A stretch of 64,000 nucleotides of DNA from Flavonifractor sp. An92 (GCF_002159175.1 NZ_NFGZ01000002.1:62001-126000), one strand, 5' to 3'. Positions 25,170 through 35,579 are shown, counted from the first letter of the stretch. Notes: generated from the letters alone by a model not told the origin. Program-made: numbers and translations.

Positions 25170-26515
25170 TGGAACACACCACCCAGCGCCTGCACATCGA
25201 GAGCTACGCCAGTGACGGCGCCGGTGTGGCCCGGCTGGACGGCGCGGTGGTCTTTGTGAAGGGCGCCGTCCGGGGCGAGACCTGCCAGGTCTATCTGGAC
25301 AAGGTGGGCCGCAGTGCCATCTGGGGCCATGTGACGGCGGTGGAGGTGGCCTCCAGCAGCCGCGTGGAGCCGGATTGCCCCTATTACGAGCGCTGCGGCG
25401 GGTGCTGCTACCGCCATATGACCTACGCTGAGGAGCTGGAGGCCAAGCGCCAGCGGGTGGAGGACGCCATTCAGCGCATCGGGGGCGTGGACCTGACCGT
25501 TCCGCCGGTGCTGGGGGCGGCGCACCCGGAGCGCTACCGCAACAAAGCCCAGTTCCCTGTGGCCCCCGGGCCCCGCATCGGCTTTTACCAGAAGCGGACC
25601 CACGCCGTCACCGATGTGGAGGACTGCCTGCTCCAGAGCGAGGCCGCCGCGCGGCTGCGCGCCACCACCCGGAGCTGGATGAAGCAATTCCACATCCCCG
25701 CCTATCTGGAGCGCAGCGGCAAGGGTCTGGTGCGCCACGTCTACGTCCGCACCAACCGGAAGGGACAGTCCCTCTACTGCCTGCTCATCAACGGCAGCAC
25801 TGCCCCACGGCTCACCGAGCTGGTTGGAGCCCTCCGGGCCGCCGAGCCGGGCCTGGTGGGCGTGGTGCTGGGCATCAACGAAAAGCGCAACAACGTCATT
25901 CTGGGGGACAGCTACCGCACCCTCTGGGGCCAGGACTACCTGGACGACACCCTGTGCGGGCTCACCTTCCGGCTGTCGGTGCCCTCCTTCTACCAGGTCA
26001 ACCCCGAGCAGACCGAGGTGCTCTACCGCCAGGCGGCGGAGTACGCCGGCCTCACCGGCGGGGAGACGGTGCTGGACCTCTACTGCGGCATCGGCACCAT
26101 CGGCCTCACCATGGCCGGGCAGGCCGGGACGGTCATCGGCGCCGAGGTGGTGCCCGAGGCAGTGGAGGACGCCAAACAAAACGCCCAGCGCAACGGCGTC
26201 ACCAACGCCCGCTTCCTCTGCGGGGACGCGGGGGAGGCCGCCCGTCAGCTGGCCGCGGAGGGGGTGCGCCCCGACGTGGTCTGTGTGGACCCGCCCCGGA
26301 AGGGACTGAGCGAGGACGTGGTGGAGACTGTGGCGGAGATGGCGCCGGAGCGGATCGTGTACGTCTCCTGCGACCCGGCCACCCTGGGCCGGGACCTGGA
26401 GCGCTTCGCCCGGCGGGGCTACGCCGCCCGGCAGGTCACCGCCGTGGACCTCTTCCCCCGCACCGCCCATGTGGAGACCGTGGTACAGCTGGACCGAATT
26501 CCTTCGGATCTATGA
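25157..26515 (+). CDS. rlmD: 23S rRNA (uracil-5-)-methyltransferase, RlmD/RumA family
   Basis: A 452-residue SAM-dependent RNA methyltransferase. It starts with a TRAM-like RNA-binding domain, then the iron-sulfur cysteine set CPYYERCGGC with a later Cys in EDCLLQ, then the SAM site LDLYCGIGTIGL and the catalytic region VYVSCDPATLGRDL containing the nucleophilic Cys. It methylates a uridine of 23S rRNA, U1939 or U747 in the E. coli numbering; which one is not clear. The start overlaps the preceding lipoprotein gene, and a bidirectional terminator follows at once. Confidence 0.93.
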   Translation: MDRMMEHTTQRLHIESYASDGAGVARLDGAVVFVKGAVRGETCQVYLDKVGRSAIWGHVTAVEVASSSRVEPDCPYYERCGGCCYRHMTYAEELEAKRQRVEDAIQRIGGVDLTVPPVLGAAHPERYRNKAQFPVAPGPRIGFYQKRTHAVTDVEDCLLQSEAAARLRATTRSWMKQFHIPAYLERSGKGLVRHVYVRTNRKGQSLYCLLINGSTAPRLTELVGALRAAEPGLVGVVLGINEKRNNVILGDSYRTLWGQDYLDDTLCGLTFRLSVPSFYQVNPEQTEVLYRQAAEYAGLTGGETVLDLYCGIGTIGLTMAGQAGTVIGAEVVPEAVEDAKQNAQRNGVTNARFLCGDAGEAARQLAAEGVRPDVVCVDPPRKGLSEDVVETVAEMAPERIVYVSCDPATLGRDLERFARRGYAARQVTAVDLFPRTAHVETVVQLDRIPSDL

Positions 26516-26516
26516 G

Positions 26517-26554
26517 AAAACGCCGCCTGCGAATGCTTCGCAGGCGGCGTTTTT
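26517..26554. terminator. Bidirectional terminator between rlmD and the DUF2798-like gene
   Basis: A near-perfect 17-base stem (26517-26533 with 26537-26553, loop TGC) flanked by As on the left and Ts on the right serves both converging genes. Confidence 0.92.
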
Positions 26555-26556
26555 GA

Positions 26557-27051
26557 TCAGGCCGCGGCCAGTTGACGCCGGAAGAGCCGCCGGAACAGCA
26601 GGCGGCTCACCGGACCGGCGGCAAAGAGGTTCCAGAGCAGGGCCATGGGGAAGTTTTTCAGCACGGTCCCCACCCAGTAGGCCGGAAGCTGGCTCCAGGA
26701 CCCGCCGCCCAGCAGCACCGAGAAGAGCACCGCCGCCACTGCGCTCATGGTGGGGCACATGACCAGCACCGTACAGGCCGAGCGGAGCACTACATCGACA
26801 AAAGGATTGTCCTCCGGGCGGACCAATTTGGCGGCCAGGGCGTGGCCCAGCCGATTTCCCCACAGATTGGAGAACAGAAACACAAAGATCCACATGTACG
26901 CCGCCTCCAGCAGCGCGTCTCCAAAGACCCGGTTGGTCATGGCGGACAGCCCGCCGGACTTCAGCGCCACGTTGTAGACTTCCATCCCGTAGGCCATGGT
27001 GATGGACATGAGGAGTCCGAATACGATTCCCTGCAGCTTGGTTTTTGGCAT
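26557..27051 (-). CDS. Small membrane protein, DUF2798-like
   Basis: A 164-residue protein with four hydrophobic segments (about 8-26, 47-64, 86-108, 118-142). The beginning, MPKTKLQGIVFGLLMSITMA, and the paired-helix layout resemble DUF2798 membrane proteins. No catalytic residues stand out. A GGAAGGATG-type site precedes the start. It lies downstream of a strong hairpin that ends the upstream transporter gene and could also be an operator. The function is unknown. Confidence 0.7.
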   Translation of the reverse strand: MPKTKLQGIVFGLLMSITMAYGMEVYNVALKSGGLSAMTNRVFGDALLEAAYMWIFVFLFSNLWGNRLGHALAAKLVRPEDNPFVDVVLRSACTVLVMCPTMSAVAAVLFSVLLGGGSWSQLPAYWVGTVLKNFPMALLWNLFAAGPVSRLLFRRLFRRQLAAA

Positions 27052-27069
27052 GATGACATCCTTCCTTTC

Positions 27070-27111
27070 CCAAAGAAAAAGCGTGTAATGACATTCGTCA
27101 TTACACGCTTT
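27070..27111 (-). terminator. Long hairpin between AEC transporter and DUF2798-like gene
   Basis: A perfect 15-base inverted repeat (27078-27092 with 27097-27111, loop of four) is followed on the minus strand by TTTTTC, so it can end the AEC transporter transcript. Its core ATGAC-N4-GTCAT also looks like a TetR/MarR-style operator directly upstream of the membrane gene, and the two roles cannot be separated by eye. Confidence 0.7.
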
Positions 27112-27194
27112 GCGGCATATGTGCTACACGCAAGAATGATTATAGACCCGCGGAGCGGAAAAGTCAAAGGGCCTTTGCGAAATTTTTGCCGCCA

Positions 27195-28115
27195 TCAGGC
27201 GAACAGGATGGTGATGACCGTAAAGGCCGCCAGCGAGACCAGCGTATAGAGAGACAGCGCCGTGGAGGCGAAGGCCTTGTGCTCGGTGCCCTTGGCGTAG
27301 AGGGGCGCCATGAAGCAGGGGGGCATGCAGAGATAGAGGACCAGGGCGATCTGCTGCTCCCGGACGGTAAACAGGGGCCCCAGCAGGAACCACACGGCGG
27401 CCAGCAGCAGGGACTGGAGCACCAGCCGCATCAGCACGGCCAGTCCTGCGGCGGCCAGGACCTGGCGGTCCAGGCGCAGGTCGTACCCCACGCAGAAGAG
27501 GATCAGCGCGGACACCGGAGTGGAGAGCATCTCCACCGCCGCCTCGTAGACCGGTCCCACCGGGGAGGCCAGCAGAGCGGGCAGAAGGCCGGTGGCGCCC
27601 AGCAGGATGCCTCCGGCCACGCCGTACAGGGCGGGGGCGTGGAGCACCGTGCGCAGCAGCTCCTGCCCGGAGCAGCGGCCCTGTCCGGCTGCGGTGATGA
27701 GGGTCAGATAGACCGTGAAGGTGAAGATGCAGTTGGCCATGTCCAGCGCGGCGATGTTGGACAGCGCCGCCGCGCCGCACAGGGAGATGTAGAGGGGATA
27801 GGCCATCATGCCGCCCTCGTAGGTGGTGGTGAGGAAGGGCAGGTATACCCCGCGCCCTCCCAGCACCGGGCGAAGCAGGTATCCGGCCAGCAGAGCTGCC
27901 GTCAATACCAGGAACATCACGCCGACCAGCACCAGGGTGGCGGGGCTGTACTCGGCGGTGCCCAGGGCGTTGAACAGCGTCACCGGCAGCAGCACGCCGG
28001 TGGCCAGCTGCTTGATGCCCTCCATGCCGGACCGGTCAATTACGCCCCGGCGTGCGCAGAACATCCCCAGTCCCAGGACCAGAAAGACCGGCAGCACAAT
28101 GGCCAGGATCTCCAT
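27195..28115 (-). CDS. AEC-family transporter (auxin efflux carrier superfamily, malate permease-like)
   Basis: A 306-residue membrane protein with ten hydrophobic segments in the five-plus-five arrangement of AEC carriers. It opens with MEILAIVLPVFLVLGLGMFC and keeps the family's broken-helix region. Bacterial members move dicarboxylates such as malate, or unknown metabolites. It stands alone, divergent from nothing and followed by a terminator hairpin. The substrate cannot be assigned. Confidence 0.85.
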   Translation of the reverse strand: MEILAIVLPVFLVLGLGMFCARRGVIDRSGMEGIKQLATGVLLPVTLFNALGTAEYSPATLVLVGVMFLVLTAALLAGYLLRPVLGGRGVYLPFLTTTYEGGMMAYPLYISLCGAAALSNIAALDMANCIFTFTVYLTLITAAGQGRCSGQELLRTVLHAPALYGVAGGILLGATGLLPALLASPVGPVYEAAVEMLSTPVSALILFCVGYDLRLDRQVLAAAGLAVLMRLVLQSLLLAAVWFLLGPLFTVREQQIALVLYLCMPPCFMAPLYAKGTEHKAFASTALSLYTLVSLAAFTVITILFA

Positions 28116-28188
28116 CCTTACTCCTCCTCAAACAAAACTGTCCCTTTTATACCATAGTTTGATACCGCTGGCAAGGCGGGGCGGGGGC

Positions 28189-29229
28189 TCAGGGCTGGAC
28201 CGAGAAGCGGAACACGGTGGTGTGCGCCCAGACCTCTCCGGCCCGCAGGACGGGCTGGGGGAAATTGGCGTGGTGGATGGCGTCGGGGAAGAACTGGGTC
28301 TCCAGACACACGCCGTCCCGGGGCTGATAGCTCACGCCGTCCTTGCCGCTGGGGCGGCCGTCCAGATAATTGCCGGTGTAGAGCTGCACGCCGGGGGAGG
28401 TGGTCTCCACCTCCATGACGATGCCGGTCTTGGGGGAGGCGAGCTCGGCTGCCGGACGGAGGGTGCCCACGGGGCCGTCCACCACATAATTGTGGTCGTA
28501 CCCCTTGCCCCAGAGGAGCTGCTGGAAGGGCTCGTCGATGCGGGAGCCCAGAGTGGCGGGGGTGCGGAAGTCCATGGGGGTGTTTTCCACCGGGGCGATC
28601 TCGCCGGTGGGGATGGCGGCGTCGTCGGAGGGGGTGTAGCGCTGGGCGTGGAGGGTGAGGACATGGTCCAGAACGCTCCCGGAGGCGTGGCCGCTCAGGT
28701 TGAAATAGGTGTGGTTCGTCAGGCTGCACAGGGTGTCCCGGTCGCTGACCGCCCGGTACTGGAGGGTCAGGGTGGTGCCCTCCAGGAGGTAGGTCACCTG
28801 GGCGGTGAGGGTGCCGGGGAAGCCCTCCTCCATGTGGGGGCTCACATAGGTGAAGCGCACCCCGCCGGGGACCTCCTCCGCCTTCCACACGCGGGTGGAA
28901 AAGTTGGTGGGGCCGCCGTGGAGGTTGTTGGGGCCATCGTTGGTGGCCAGGGGATACTCCACCCCGTTGAGCGAGAAGGAGGCCCCGGCGATGCGGTTGG
29001 CATGGCGGCCCACGGTGGCGCCCAGGCACTTGTCGGGGTTGTCCTCATAGTGCTCCAGGGAGCCCAGGCCCAGCACCACGTCCACCGGCTTGCCGTCCCG
29101 GCCGGGGACGGTGAGGGACTGGAGGGTGGCTCCATAGGTCAGGATGGTGCAGGAGGCCGCGCCGCTCTCCAGGGTGATGGCCTCCACCGCCTCGCCGGAG
29201 CGGGTGGTACCGTAAAAGGTTCGTTTCAT
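28189..29229 (-). CDS. galM: Aldose 1-epimerase (mutarotase)
   Basis: A 346-residue mutarotase that interconverts alpha and beta anomers of sugars. Family features include GATLQSLTVPGRDGKPVDVVLG near the start, the NR motif in GRHANRIAGASF, the catalytic His region TNHTYFNLSGH and a Glu near the C-terminus (VCLETQFFPDAIHH). In this setting it probably supplies the right anomer of L-arabinose to the isomerase gene upstream. It is the last gene of the arabinose block and is separated from araA by a hairpin. Confidence 0.93.
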   Translation of the reverse strand: MKRTFYGTTRSGEAVEAITLESGAASCTILTYGATLQSLTVPGRDGKPVDVVLGLGSLEHYEDNPDKCLGATVGRHANRIAGASFSLNGVEYPLATNDGPNNLHGGPTNFSTRVWKAEEVPGGVRFTYVSPHMEEGFPGTLTAQVTYLLEGTTLTLQYRAVSDRDTLCSLTNHTYFNLSGHASGSVLDHVLTLHAQRYTPSDDAAIPTGEIAPVENTPMDFRTPATLGSRIDEPFQQLLWGKGYDHNYVVDGPVGTLRPAAELASPKTGIVMEVETTSPGVQLYTGNYLDGRPSGKDGVSYQPRDGVCLETQFFPDAIHHANFPQPVLRAGEVWAHTTVFRFSVQP

Positions 29230-29245
29230 GGAAATCTCCTCCCTG

Positions 29246-29275
29246 CCAAAAGAGGCGGGCCAGGGGCCCGCCTCT
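29246..29275 (-). terminator. Terminator or attenuator between araA and galM
   Basis: An 11-base stem (29251-29261 with 29265-29275, loop AGG) is followed on the minus strand by TTTTGG. It may end most araA transcripts and reduce galM expression. Confidence 0.75.
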
Positions 29276-29296
29276 GTAAGGTCGTATGAAAATGGA

Positions 29297-30766
29297 TTAC
29301 TTCAGCTTCCAGGCCAGATCGTTGAGGAAGAGCTGCTGCTCCAGGCCCTCCACGGTGGTGTCCTTGGTGATGTGGACGAACTCGATGTCCATCATGGTGG
29401 CCCAGTCCTTCATCTGCTCGGCGGTGACGTCGTAGCTGAGGACGGTGTGGTGGGCGCCGCCGGCGGTGATCCAGCACTCCACGCCGGTGGTCAGGGAGGG
29501 CTCGGCCTGCCACATGACACGGGCCACAGGCAGGTTGGGCATGGGCATGATGGGCTTCACGCAGTGGATGTCCTGGCAGATCAGGCGCAGCCGGCCGCCC
29601 ATGTCGATGAGGGACACCACGATGGCGTCGCCCTCCTTGCCCTCGAACACCAGACGGGCGGGGTCCTCACGGTCGCCGATGCCCAGAGGATGGACCTCGA
29701 TGCGGGGCTTGGCAGCGGCCACAGAGGGGCAGACCTCCAGCATGTGAGCGCCCAGGCTGTACTCCTGGCCCTTCACCAGATGATAGGTGTAGTCCTCCAT
29801 GAAGGCGGAAGCGCCGTTGCCGTTCTCGCCCATGGCCTTCATGATGGCAGTCATGGCGGAGACCTTCCAGTCGCCCTCGCCGCCGTAGCCGTAGCCCTGG
29901 GCCATCAGGTGCTGGCTGGCCAGACCGGGCAGCTGCTTCATGCCGTAGAGATCCTGGAAGGTGTTGGAGAAGGCCTTGCAGCCCTCGGCGTCCATCATCT
30001 TCTTCATGGCGATCTCTTCCCGGGCCTGATAGCGGACGGTCTCGATGTCGTCGGTGGCGAAGTCGTAATTGGCCTTGTAGACGTCCATCAGCTCGTCGAT
30101 CTCGGCATCGGTGACAGCGTCCATGGTCTCCACCAGCTTGCCCACCGGCCAGGTGTTGACCTGCCAGCCCAGCTTGGCCTGGACCTCGACCTTGTCGCCC
30201 TCGGTGACGGCCACTTCGCGCATGTTGTCGCCGAAGCGCATGACCTTCATCTCCTTGGACACGGCCACGCCGATGGCGGCGCGCATCCAGGAGCCCAGGC
30301 GCTTCTGCACGTCCTCGTCCTGCCAGTAGCCGGCGATGACCTTGCGGGGCATGCGCAGGCGGGCGGCGATGAAGCCGTGCTCCCGGTCGCCGTGAGCGGC
30401 CTGGTTCAGGTTCATGAAGTCCATGTCGATCTCGTCGTTGGGGATCTCACGGTTGTACTGGGTGGCGAAGTGGCAGTAGGGCTTCTGCAGATTCACAAAG
30501 CCGTTGATCCACATCTTGGAGGGGGAGAAGGTGTGGCACCAGGTGATGACGCCCAGGCAGTTGTCGTCGTAGTTGGCCTCCTTGACCACGTCGGCGATCT
30601 CCTTGTTGGTCTTGGCGGTGACCTTGTAGACCAGCTTGCAGGGCAGGTTGCCGGAGGCGTTCAGCTTGTCGGCCATCTCAGCGGCGCGGGCGGCCACGGT
30701 ATCCAGAACCTCGGGGCCGTACAGGAACTGACTGCCGACCACGAACCAGAATTCTTTATTGTTCAT
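29297..30766 (-). CDS. araA: L-arabinose isomerase
   Basis: A 489-residue enzyme converting L-arabinose to L-ribulose. It has the opening NNKEFWFVVGSQFLYG, GVITWCHTFSPSKMWI, TQYNREIPNDEIDMDFMNLNQ, YGYGGEGDWK and SFMEDYTYH-like regions, which carry the metal-binding Glu and His residues of AraA. Length matches the family. It is downstream of the kinase gene by 32 bases in the same direction. The isomerase-kinase order plus AraR and a ChvE-type importer define an arabinose pathway. No L-ribulose-5-phosphate epimerase gene (araD) is present in the window. Confidence 0.97.
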   Translation of the reverse strand: MNNKEFWFVVGSQFLYGPEVLDTVAARAAEMADKLNASGNLPCKLVYKVTAKTNKEIADVVKEANYDDNCLGVITWCHTFSPSKMWINGFVNLQKPYCHFATQYNREIPNDEIDMDFMNLNQAAHGDREHGFIAARLRMPRKVIAGYWQDEDVQKRLGSWMRAAIGVAVSKEMKVMRFGDNMREVAVTEGDKVEVQAKLGWQVNTWPVGKLVETMDAVTDAEIDELMDVYKANYDFATDDIETVRYQAREEIAMKKMMDAEGCKAFSNTFQDLYGMKQLPGLASQHLMAQGYGYGGEGDWKVSAMTAIMKAMGENGNGASAFMEDYTYHLVKGQEYSLGAHMLEVCPSVAAAKPRIEVHPLGIGDREDPARLVFEGKEGDAIVVSLIDMGGRLRLICQDIHCVKPIMPMPNLPVARVMWQAEPSLTTGVECWITAGGAHHTVLSYDVTAEQMKDWATMMDIEFVHITKDTTVEGLEQQLFLNDLAWKLK

Positions 30767-30798
30767 GTTGGATCAACCTCGCTTTTCGAAAAGATAAA

Positions 30799-32394
30799 TC
30801 AGATGTGCTCCACAGCGGAGCGCTCCACCGCGAGACCGGCGGAGTAACGGCGGATGAAGGCGTTGAAGCCCTCCACGTCGGCGGCCTCGGGGGAGAGGGT
30901 GGTCACCGGCTGACCGGCAAAGACCTCGTTCTCCAGATAGTCCTCCAGGGTCTGGCCCTCAGCCTTGCGCACCCGGTAGGCGGCCAGCAGAGCCATGCCC
31001 CAAGGTCCGCCCTCGCCGGCGGTCTCCATGACACTCACCGGCGCGCCGGCAGCGGCGGCCATGATGCGCTGACCCACCACGGGGGTCTTGAAGAAGCCGC
31101 CGTGGCCCAGCAGACGGTCCAGAGCTACATGCTCCCCGGCCAGGATGTCCATGCCCAGCTTCAGGGTGGCCAGGGCGGAGTAGAGCTGCGCCCGCATGAA
31201 GTTGGCGAAGTCCAGGGTGGCCTCGGGGGAGCGGACCAGCAGGGGACGGCCCTCCTCCAGGCCGGTGATGGGCTCGCCGGACAGGTAGTTGTACAGCACC
31301 AGGCCACCAGCGTCGGCCGCGCCCTGCGCCGCCGACTGGAACATGGCGGTGTAGAGGGCGTTCATGTCGGGAGTCTGACCCAGAGCGGTCAGCAGGCCCT
31401 GGAACACATTGGCCCAGGCGTTGATCTCGTTGGTGCAGTTGTTGCAGTGGACCATGGCCACCGGCTTGCCGGTGGGGGTGGTCACCATATCGATCTCCGG
31501 ATAGACCTTGGAGAGGGCCTTCTCCAGCACGATCATGGCAAAGACGCTGGTGCCGGCGGAGACGTTGCCGGTGCGCTCGGCCACGGCGTTGGTGGCGGTC
31601 ATGCCGGTGCCCGCGTCGCCCTCGGGGGGGCAGAGGGGGATGCCGGCCTGGAGGGACCCAGTGGGGTCCAGGAGCTTGGCGCCCTCGGCGGTGAGGGTGC
31701 CGGCGTCCTCGCCGGCGCTGAGCACGCCGGGCAGGATGTCCCGCAGCTTCCAGGGATAGCCACCCTCGGAAGCCAGGGCGTCAAAGGAAGCCAGCATGCC
31801 CGCGTCGTAGTCACACTTGGTGCTGTCGATGGGGAACATGCCGCTGGCCTCGCCCACGCCCAGGACCTTGCGCCCGGTGAGCTTGTAGTGGACGTAGCCG
31901 GCCAGGGTGGTGAGATAGGCGATGTCCTTCACATGGGCCTCGCCGTTGAGCATCGCCTGATAGAGATGGGCGATGGACCACCGCTGGGGGATGTTGAACT
32001 GGAAGCGCTGGGTGAGGGCCTCGGCGGCCTGACCGGTGATGGTGTTGCGCCAGGTGCGGAAGGGGACCAGCAGCTGGTCGTCCTTGCCCAGGGCCACATA
32101 GCCGTGCATCATGGCCGAGAAGCCCATGGCGGCCACTTTGGTCAGCGCCACGCCGTACTTGGCGGCCACGTCGGCCTTCAGCTTGGCGTAGGCATCCTGA
32201 AGACCGGCCCACACGTCCTCCATATGATAGGTCCACACCCCGTCCTCCAGCCGGTTCTCCCAGCCGTGGTCGCCCGAGGCGATGGGGGCGTGGTCGCTGC
32301 CGATGAGCACCGCCTTGATGCGGGTGGAGCCCAGCTCAATGCCCAGATAAGTCTGACCGGCGGCGATCTGTTCCTTGATTACCGTTTGATCCAT
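30799..32394 (-). CDS. FGGY-family carbohydrate kinase, probable L-ribulokinase
   Basis: A 531-residue sugar kinase of the FGGY family with the N-terminal phosphate motif [16 protein letters not shown] and the later ATP-site region [14 protein letters not shown]. Its location between araA and the sugar importer argues that it phosphorylates L-ribulose. It differs from classical AraB in sequence and looks closer to the xylulokinase-like kinases found in clostridial arabinose operons, so the substrate is an inference from context. AAAAGGGG precedes the start. Confidence 0.85.
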   Translation of the reverse strand: MDQTVIKEQIAAGQTYLGIELGSTRIKAVLIGSDHAPIASGDHGWENRLEDGVWTYHMEDVWAGLQDAYAKLKADVAAKYGVALTKVAAMGFSAMMHGYVALGKDDQLLVPFRTWRNTITGQAAEALTQRFQFNIPQRWSIAHLYQAMLNGEAHVKDIAYLTTLAGYVHYKLTGRKVLGVGEASGMFPIDSTKCDYDAGMLASFDALASEGGYPWKLRDILPGVLSAGEDAGTLTAEGAKLLDPTGSLQAGIPLCPPEGDAGTGMTATNAVAERTGNVSAGTSVFAMIVLEKALSKVYPEIDMVTTPTGKPVAMVHCNNCTNEINAWANVFQGLLTALGQTPDMNALYTAMFQSAAQGAADAGGLVLYNYLSGEPITGLEEGRPLLVRSPEATLDFANFMRAQLYSALATLKLGMDILAGEHVALDRLLGHGGFFKTPVVGQRIMAAAAGAPVSVMETAGEGGPWGMALLAAYRVRKAEGQTLEDYLENEVFAGQPVTTLSPEAADVEGFNAFIRRYSAGLAVERSAVEHI

Positions 32395-32408
32395 GCAAAT
32401 AACCCCTT

Positions 32409-32696
32409 TTACGACGCTCCGGCCGGAGGCTCGTCGCCCTCGTCGTCGTCATCCGACTCGTAGGGCAGACGGTACTCGCCCCGGATCAGGGCGCGGATGG
32501 AGAAGAAACAAAGGAGCGCACCCACCACCAAAAACACCACGGCGGCCGGTAGGAAGAGGAAGTTTTCCTCTCCGCGCAGGGCCCCGGCGGCGGCGCCGCG
32601 CAGGTCCCAGGCCAGGTAGATCAGGTATGCCCCGCACAAGGCGCGCAGGATCAGGCTGATCTGGGGCGGACGGTGTTTGGTGGGGGTGCGTTCCAT
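32409..32696 (-). CDS. Small membrane protein of unknown function
   Basis: A 95-residue protein with two hydrophobic segments (about 13-31 and 46-67) and an acidic tail rich in Asp (DDDDEGDEP). It lies inside the arabinose operon between importer and kinase, with GGAGG before its start. No family is recognised. Its position suggests co-expression, not necessarily a role in sugar use. Confidence 0.75.
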   Translation of the reverse strand: MERTPTKHRPPQISLILRALCGAYLIYLAWDLRGAAAGALRGEENFLFLPAAVVFLVVGALLCFFSIRALIRGEYRLPYESDDDDEGDEPPAGAS

Positions 32697-32724
32697 GTGG
32701 TTCCTCCTTATGTGACGGACGGGA

Positions 32725-33924
32725 TTAACCCTTCTTGCGCTTGCTCAGCAGGTCGATGGTCACGGCGCCCAGCAGGACGGCGCCCTTGACGATCTTCTGC
32801 ACGTTGGTGTCGAAGCCGGCCAGAGACATGCCGTTGTTCAGCACGCCCATGATCAGAGCGCCGACCACAGCGCCGATGATGGTGCCCACGCCGCCGGAGG
32901 TGGCAGCGCCGCCGATGTAGCAGGAGGCGATGGCGTCCATCTCGAACTGGTCGCCGGCCTTGGGGGTGGCGGAAGCGTTACGGGCGGAGAGGACGATGCC
33001 GGCCACGCCGCACAGCAGGCCCATGTTGGCGTAGACCCAGAAGAACACCTTCTCGGTGTTGATGCCGCTCAGGCGGGCAGCCTTGGCGTTACCGCCCATG
33101 GCGTAGATCTGACGGCCGGCCACGGTCTGGGTGGTGATGAAGTGGTAGATGCCGACCACGATAGCCAGCAGGATGAGGAGCACAGGCACGCCGCTGAAGC
33201 AGGCCAGCTTGTAGAAGAAGAAGAACTCGATGCCGATGATGACGGCGTCCTTGATGATCAGCTGCCAGGTGGGGACCATGGGCAGGCCGTGCTTCTTGGT
33301 GGTGGCGATGTTCTTGATCTCGGCCAGGACGATGAGGACGGCCACCACGATGGCGATGGCGATGCTCACCAGATCCACGCCGCTGGCGCCGTCCACGGCG
33401 CCGACCTTGATGGTGGGCAGGAAGCCGGTGGAGATCCAGTTGTAGTCAGCGGGCAGGGGGCCCTTGGTCTGGGACTGGAGGATGACGTAGCAGATGCCGC
33501 GGCCCATCAGCATGGTGGCCAGGGTCACGATGAAGGGGGGGATGGCCAGCTTGGACACGAAGAAGCCGACGAACACGCCGAAGAGGGCGCCCACGGCCAG
33601 AGCGGCCAGCATGGCCACGGGGGTGCTGACGCCGAAGTCCACGATCAGGGTACCGGCCACAGCGCCGCAGGAGGCGACGACCGAGCCGACGCCCAGGTCC
33701 ACGTTACCGGTCAGAACACACAGCAGCATACCGACAGCCAGGATGATGACGTAGCCGTTCTGCATGATCAGGTTGTTGACGTTGATGGCGGAGAGGTTCT
33801 TGCCGCCGGTGAGCGCGGCAAAGATGAGATACACGGCGATGAGGGCCAGCACCATGCCGTATTGCTTCATGCTCAGGTTGACTTTCTTGCTGGCGGGGGC
33901 AGTCTTGACAGCAGTGTTTTCCAT
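32725..33924 (-). CDS. Multiple-monosaccharide ABC transporter permease (GguB/MmsB-like)
   Basis: A 399-residue permease of the ribose/xylose class, longer than RbsC, as in GguB/XylH-type subunits. It has about ten membrane helices and the family phrases DLGVGSVVASCGAVAGTLIV and RLSGINTEKVFFWVYANMG. The start overlaps the stop of the ATPase gene by one base (TAATG). With the ATPase and binding protein it forms an importer for arabinose and similar sugars. Confidence 0.92.
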   Translation of the reverse strand: MENTAVKTAPASKKVNLSMKQYGMVLALIAVYLIFAALTGGKNLSAINVNNLIMQNGYVIILAVGMLLCVLTGNVDLGVGSVVASCGAVAGTLIVDFGVSTPVAMLAALAVGALFGVFVGFFVSKLAIPPFIVTLATMLMGRGICYVILQSQTKGPLPADYNWISTGFLPTIKVGAVDGASGVDLVSIAIAIVVAVLIVLAEIKNIATTKKHGLPMVPTWQLIIKDAVIIGIEFFFFYKLACFSGVPVLLILLAIVVGIYHFITTQTVAGRQIYAMGGNAKAARLSGINTEKVFFWVYANMGLLCGVAGIVLSARNASATPKAGDQFEMDAIASCYIGGAATSGGVGTIIGAVVGALIMGVLNNGMSLAGFDTNVQKIVKGAVLLGAVTIDLLSKRKKG

Positions 33925-35474
33925 TATGCATCTCCCTTTCTGTTATGCGCCATGATGCAGCCCATGATGGCCTCCTGGGTGATCTCGTCGCCGGACAGCT
34001 CGCCGGCGATCTCGCCCTCATTGAGGACGTAGGTGCGGTCACAGGTGCCGATGATCTCGGGCATTTCGGAGGAAATGATGATCACGGCCTTGCCGGCCTT
34101 GGCCAGCTCATTGATGACGCAGTAGATCTCGTACTTGGCGCCCACGTCGATGCCGCGGGTGGGCTCATCCAGGATGAGCACGTCGGGCTGGGTGAGCATC
34201 CACTTGGCCAGAACCACCTTCTGCTGGTTACCGCCGGAGAGGGAACCCACGGCCTGATCCACCGAGGTGGTCTTAACATTGATGAGGTTGCGGTACTCTT
34301 CGGCCTTCAGAGCCTCGTTGTGATGATCCACCACGCCGTTGTGGGAGAAGAAGTTGGACAGGGCGGAGAGGGTCATGTTGAACTTGATGCTGTCGATGAG
34401 CACCAGGCCGTAGGTCTTACGGTCCTCGGAGACGTAGGCCAGCTTGTTGTTGATGGCCTGACGGACGTTCTTCATCTCCACCGGGCGGCCGTTCATCAGT
34501 ACCTGGCCGGAGATCTTCTGGCCGTAGGAGTGGCCGAACAGGCTCATGGCGAGCTCCGTACGTCCCGCGCCCATCAGGCCGGCCAGACCCACGACCTCGC
34601 CGGCGCGGACCTTGATGTTGATGTTCTTGAGCACCTGGCGGTGGGCGTCATCGGGGTGATAGACGTTCCAGTCCTTGACCTCGAAGATCACGTCGCCGAT
34701 GGGGCAGTTCTCACGCTTGGGGTAGCGGTTGGTCAGCTCACGGCCAACCATGCCCTTGATGATGCGGTCCTCGGAGAAGTCATCCACGCCCTTGTGCAGG
34801 GTCTCGATGGTGTGACCATCGCGGATGATGGTGATGGAGTCGGCCACATAGCTGATCTCGTTGAGCTTGTGGGAGATGATGATGCAGGTCATGCCCTGCT
34901 TCTTCAGCTGAAGCATCAGTTCCAGCAGCTGGGCGGACTCCTTGTCGTTCAGAGCGGCGGTGGGCTCGTCCAGGATCAGCAGGTCGGCCTTCTTGCCCAG
35001 GGCCTTGGCGATCTCGATGAGCTGCTGCTTGCCCACGCCCAGGGAGTTGACGGGGACGTTGACATTCTCATGCTCCAGACCCACGCGGGCCAGAAGCTCC
35101 TGCGCTTCCCGGCGGGTGGCGGTCCAGTCGATGATGCCGCCCTTCTTGCGCTCGTTGCCGATAAAGACGTTCTCGGCGATGGAGAGGAAGGGGCTCAGGG
35201 CCAGCTCCTGGTGGATGATGACGATGCCCTTGTGCTCGCTGTCCTTGATGCTGTGGAACTTGCAGACCTCGCCGTTGTAGACGATGTCGCCGCTGTACTC
35301 ACCATAGGGATACACGCCGGAGAGCACGTTCATCAGGGTGGACTTGCCGGCGCCGTTCTCACCGCAGATGGCCATGATCTCTCCGGGCTTGACCTTCAGG
35401 TTGACGTCGTCCAGGGCCCGCACACCGGAGAACTCCTTGACGATGTGGTTCATTTCCAGGATGTATTCGGACAT
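33924..35474 (-). CDS. Multiple-monosaccharide ABC transporter ATPase (GguA/MmsA-like)
   Basis: A 516-residue double ATPase. The first half has Walker A GENGAGKS, a signature seen as [16 protein letters not shown], and Walker [12 protein letters not shown]; the second has a degenerate Walker A ([16 protein letters not shown]), signature [15 protein letters not shown] and Walker [15 protein letters not shown]. This layout is typical of sugar importers of the RbsA/XylG/GguA class. It lies between the binding protein and the permease genes, after a strong intercistronic hairpin. Confidence 0.94.
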   Translation of the reverse strand: MSEYILEMNHIVKEFSGVRALDDVNLKVKPGEIMAICGENGAGKSTLMNVLSGVYPYGEYSGDIVYNGEVCKFHSIKDSEHKGIVIIHQELALSPFLSIAENVFIGNERKKGGIIDWTATRREAQELLARVGLEHENVNVPVNSLGVGKQQLIEIAKALGKKADLLILDEPTAALNDKESAQLLELMLQLKKQGMTCIIISHKLNEISYVADSITIIRDGHTIETLHKGVDDFSEDRIIKGMVGRELTNRYPKRENCPIGDVIFEVKDWNVYHPDDAHRQVLKNINIKVRAGEVVGLAGLMGAGRTELAMSLFGHSYGQKISGQVLMNGRPVEMKNVRQAINNKLAYVSEDRKTYGLVLIDSIKFNMTLSALSNFFSHNGVVDHHNEALKAEEYRNLINVKTTSVDQAVGSLSGGNQQKVVLAKWMLTQPDVLILDEPTRGIDVGAKYEIYCVINELAKAGKAVIIISSEMPEIIGTCDRTYVLNEGEIAGELSGDEITQEAIMGCIMAHNRKGDA

Positions 35475-35579
35475 TCTCTCAACTCCTTCTTACACACATC
35501 TCGCGCTTTCCTGCCGGGGCACATCTGAAAGGCGGGCGGCCGGACGCCGCGGACCATTCAGATACGCCCCGGGAGAGAG

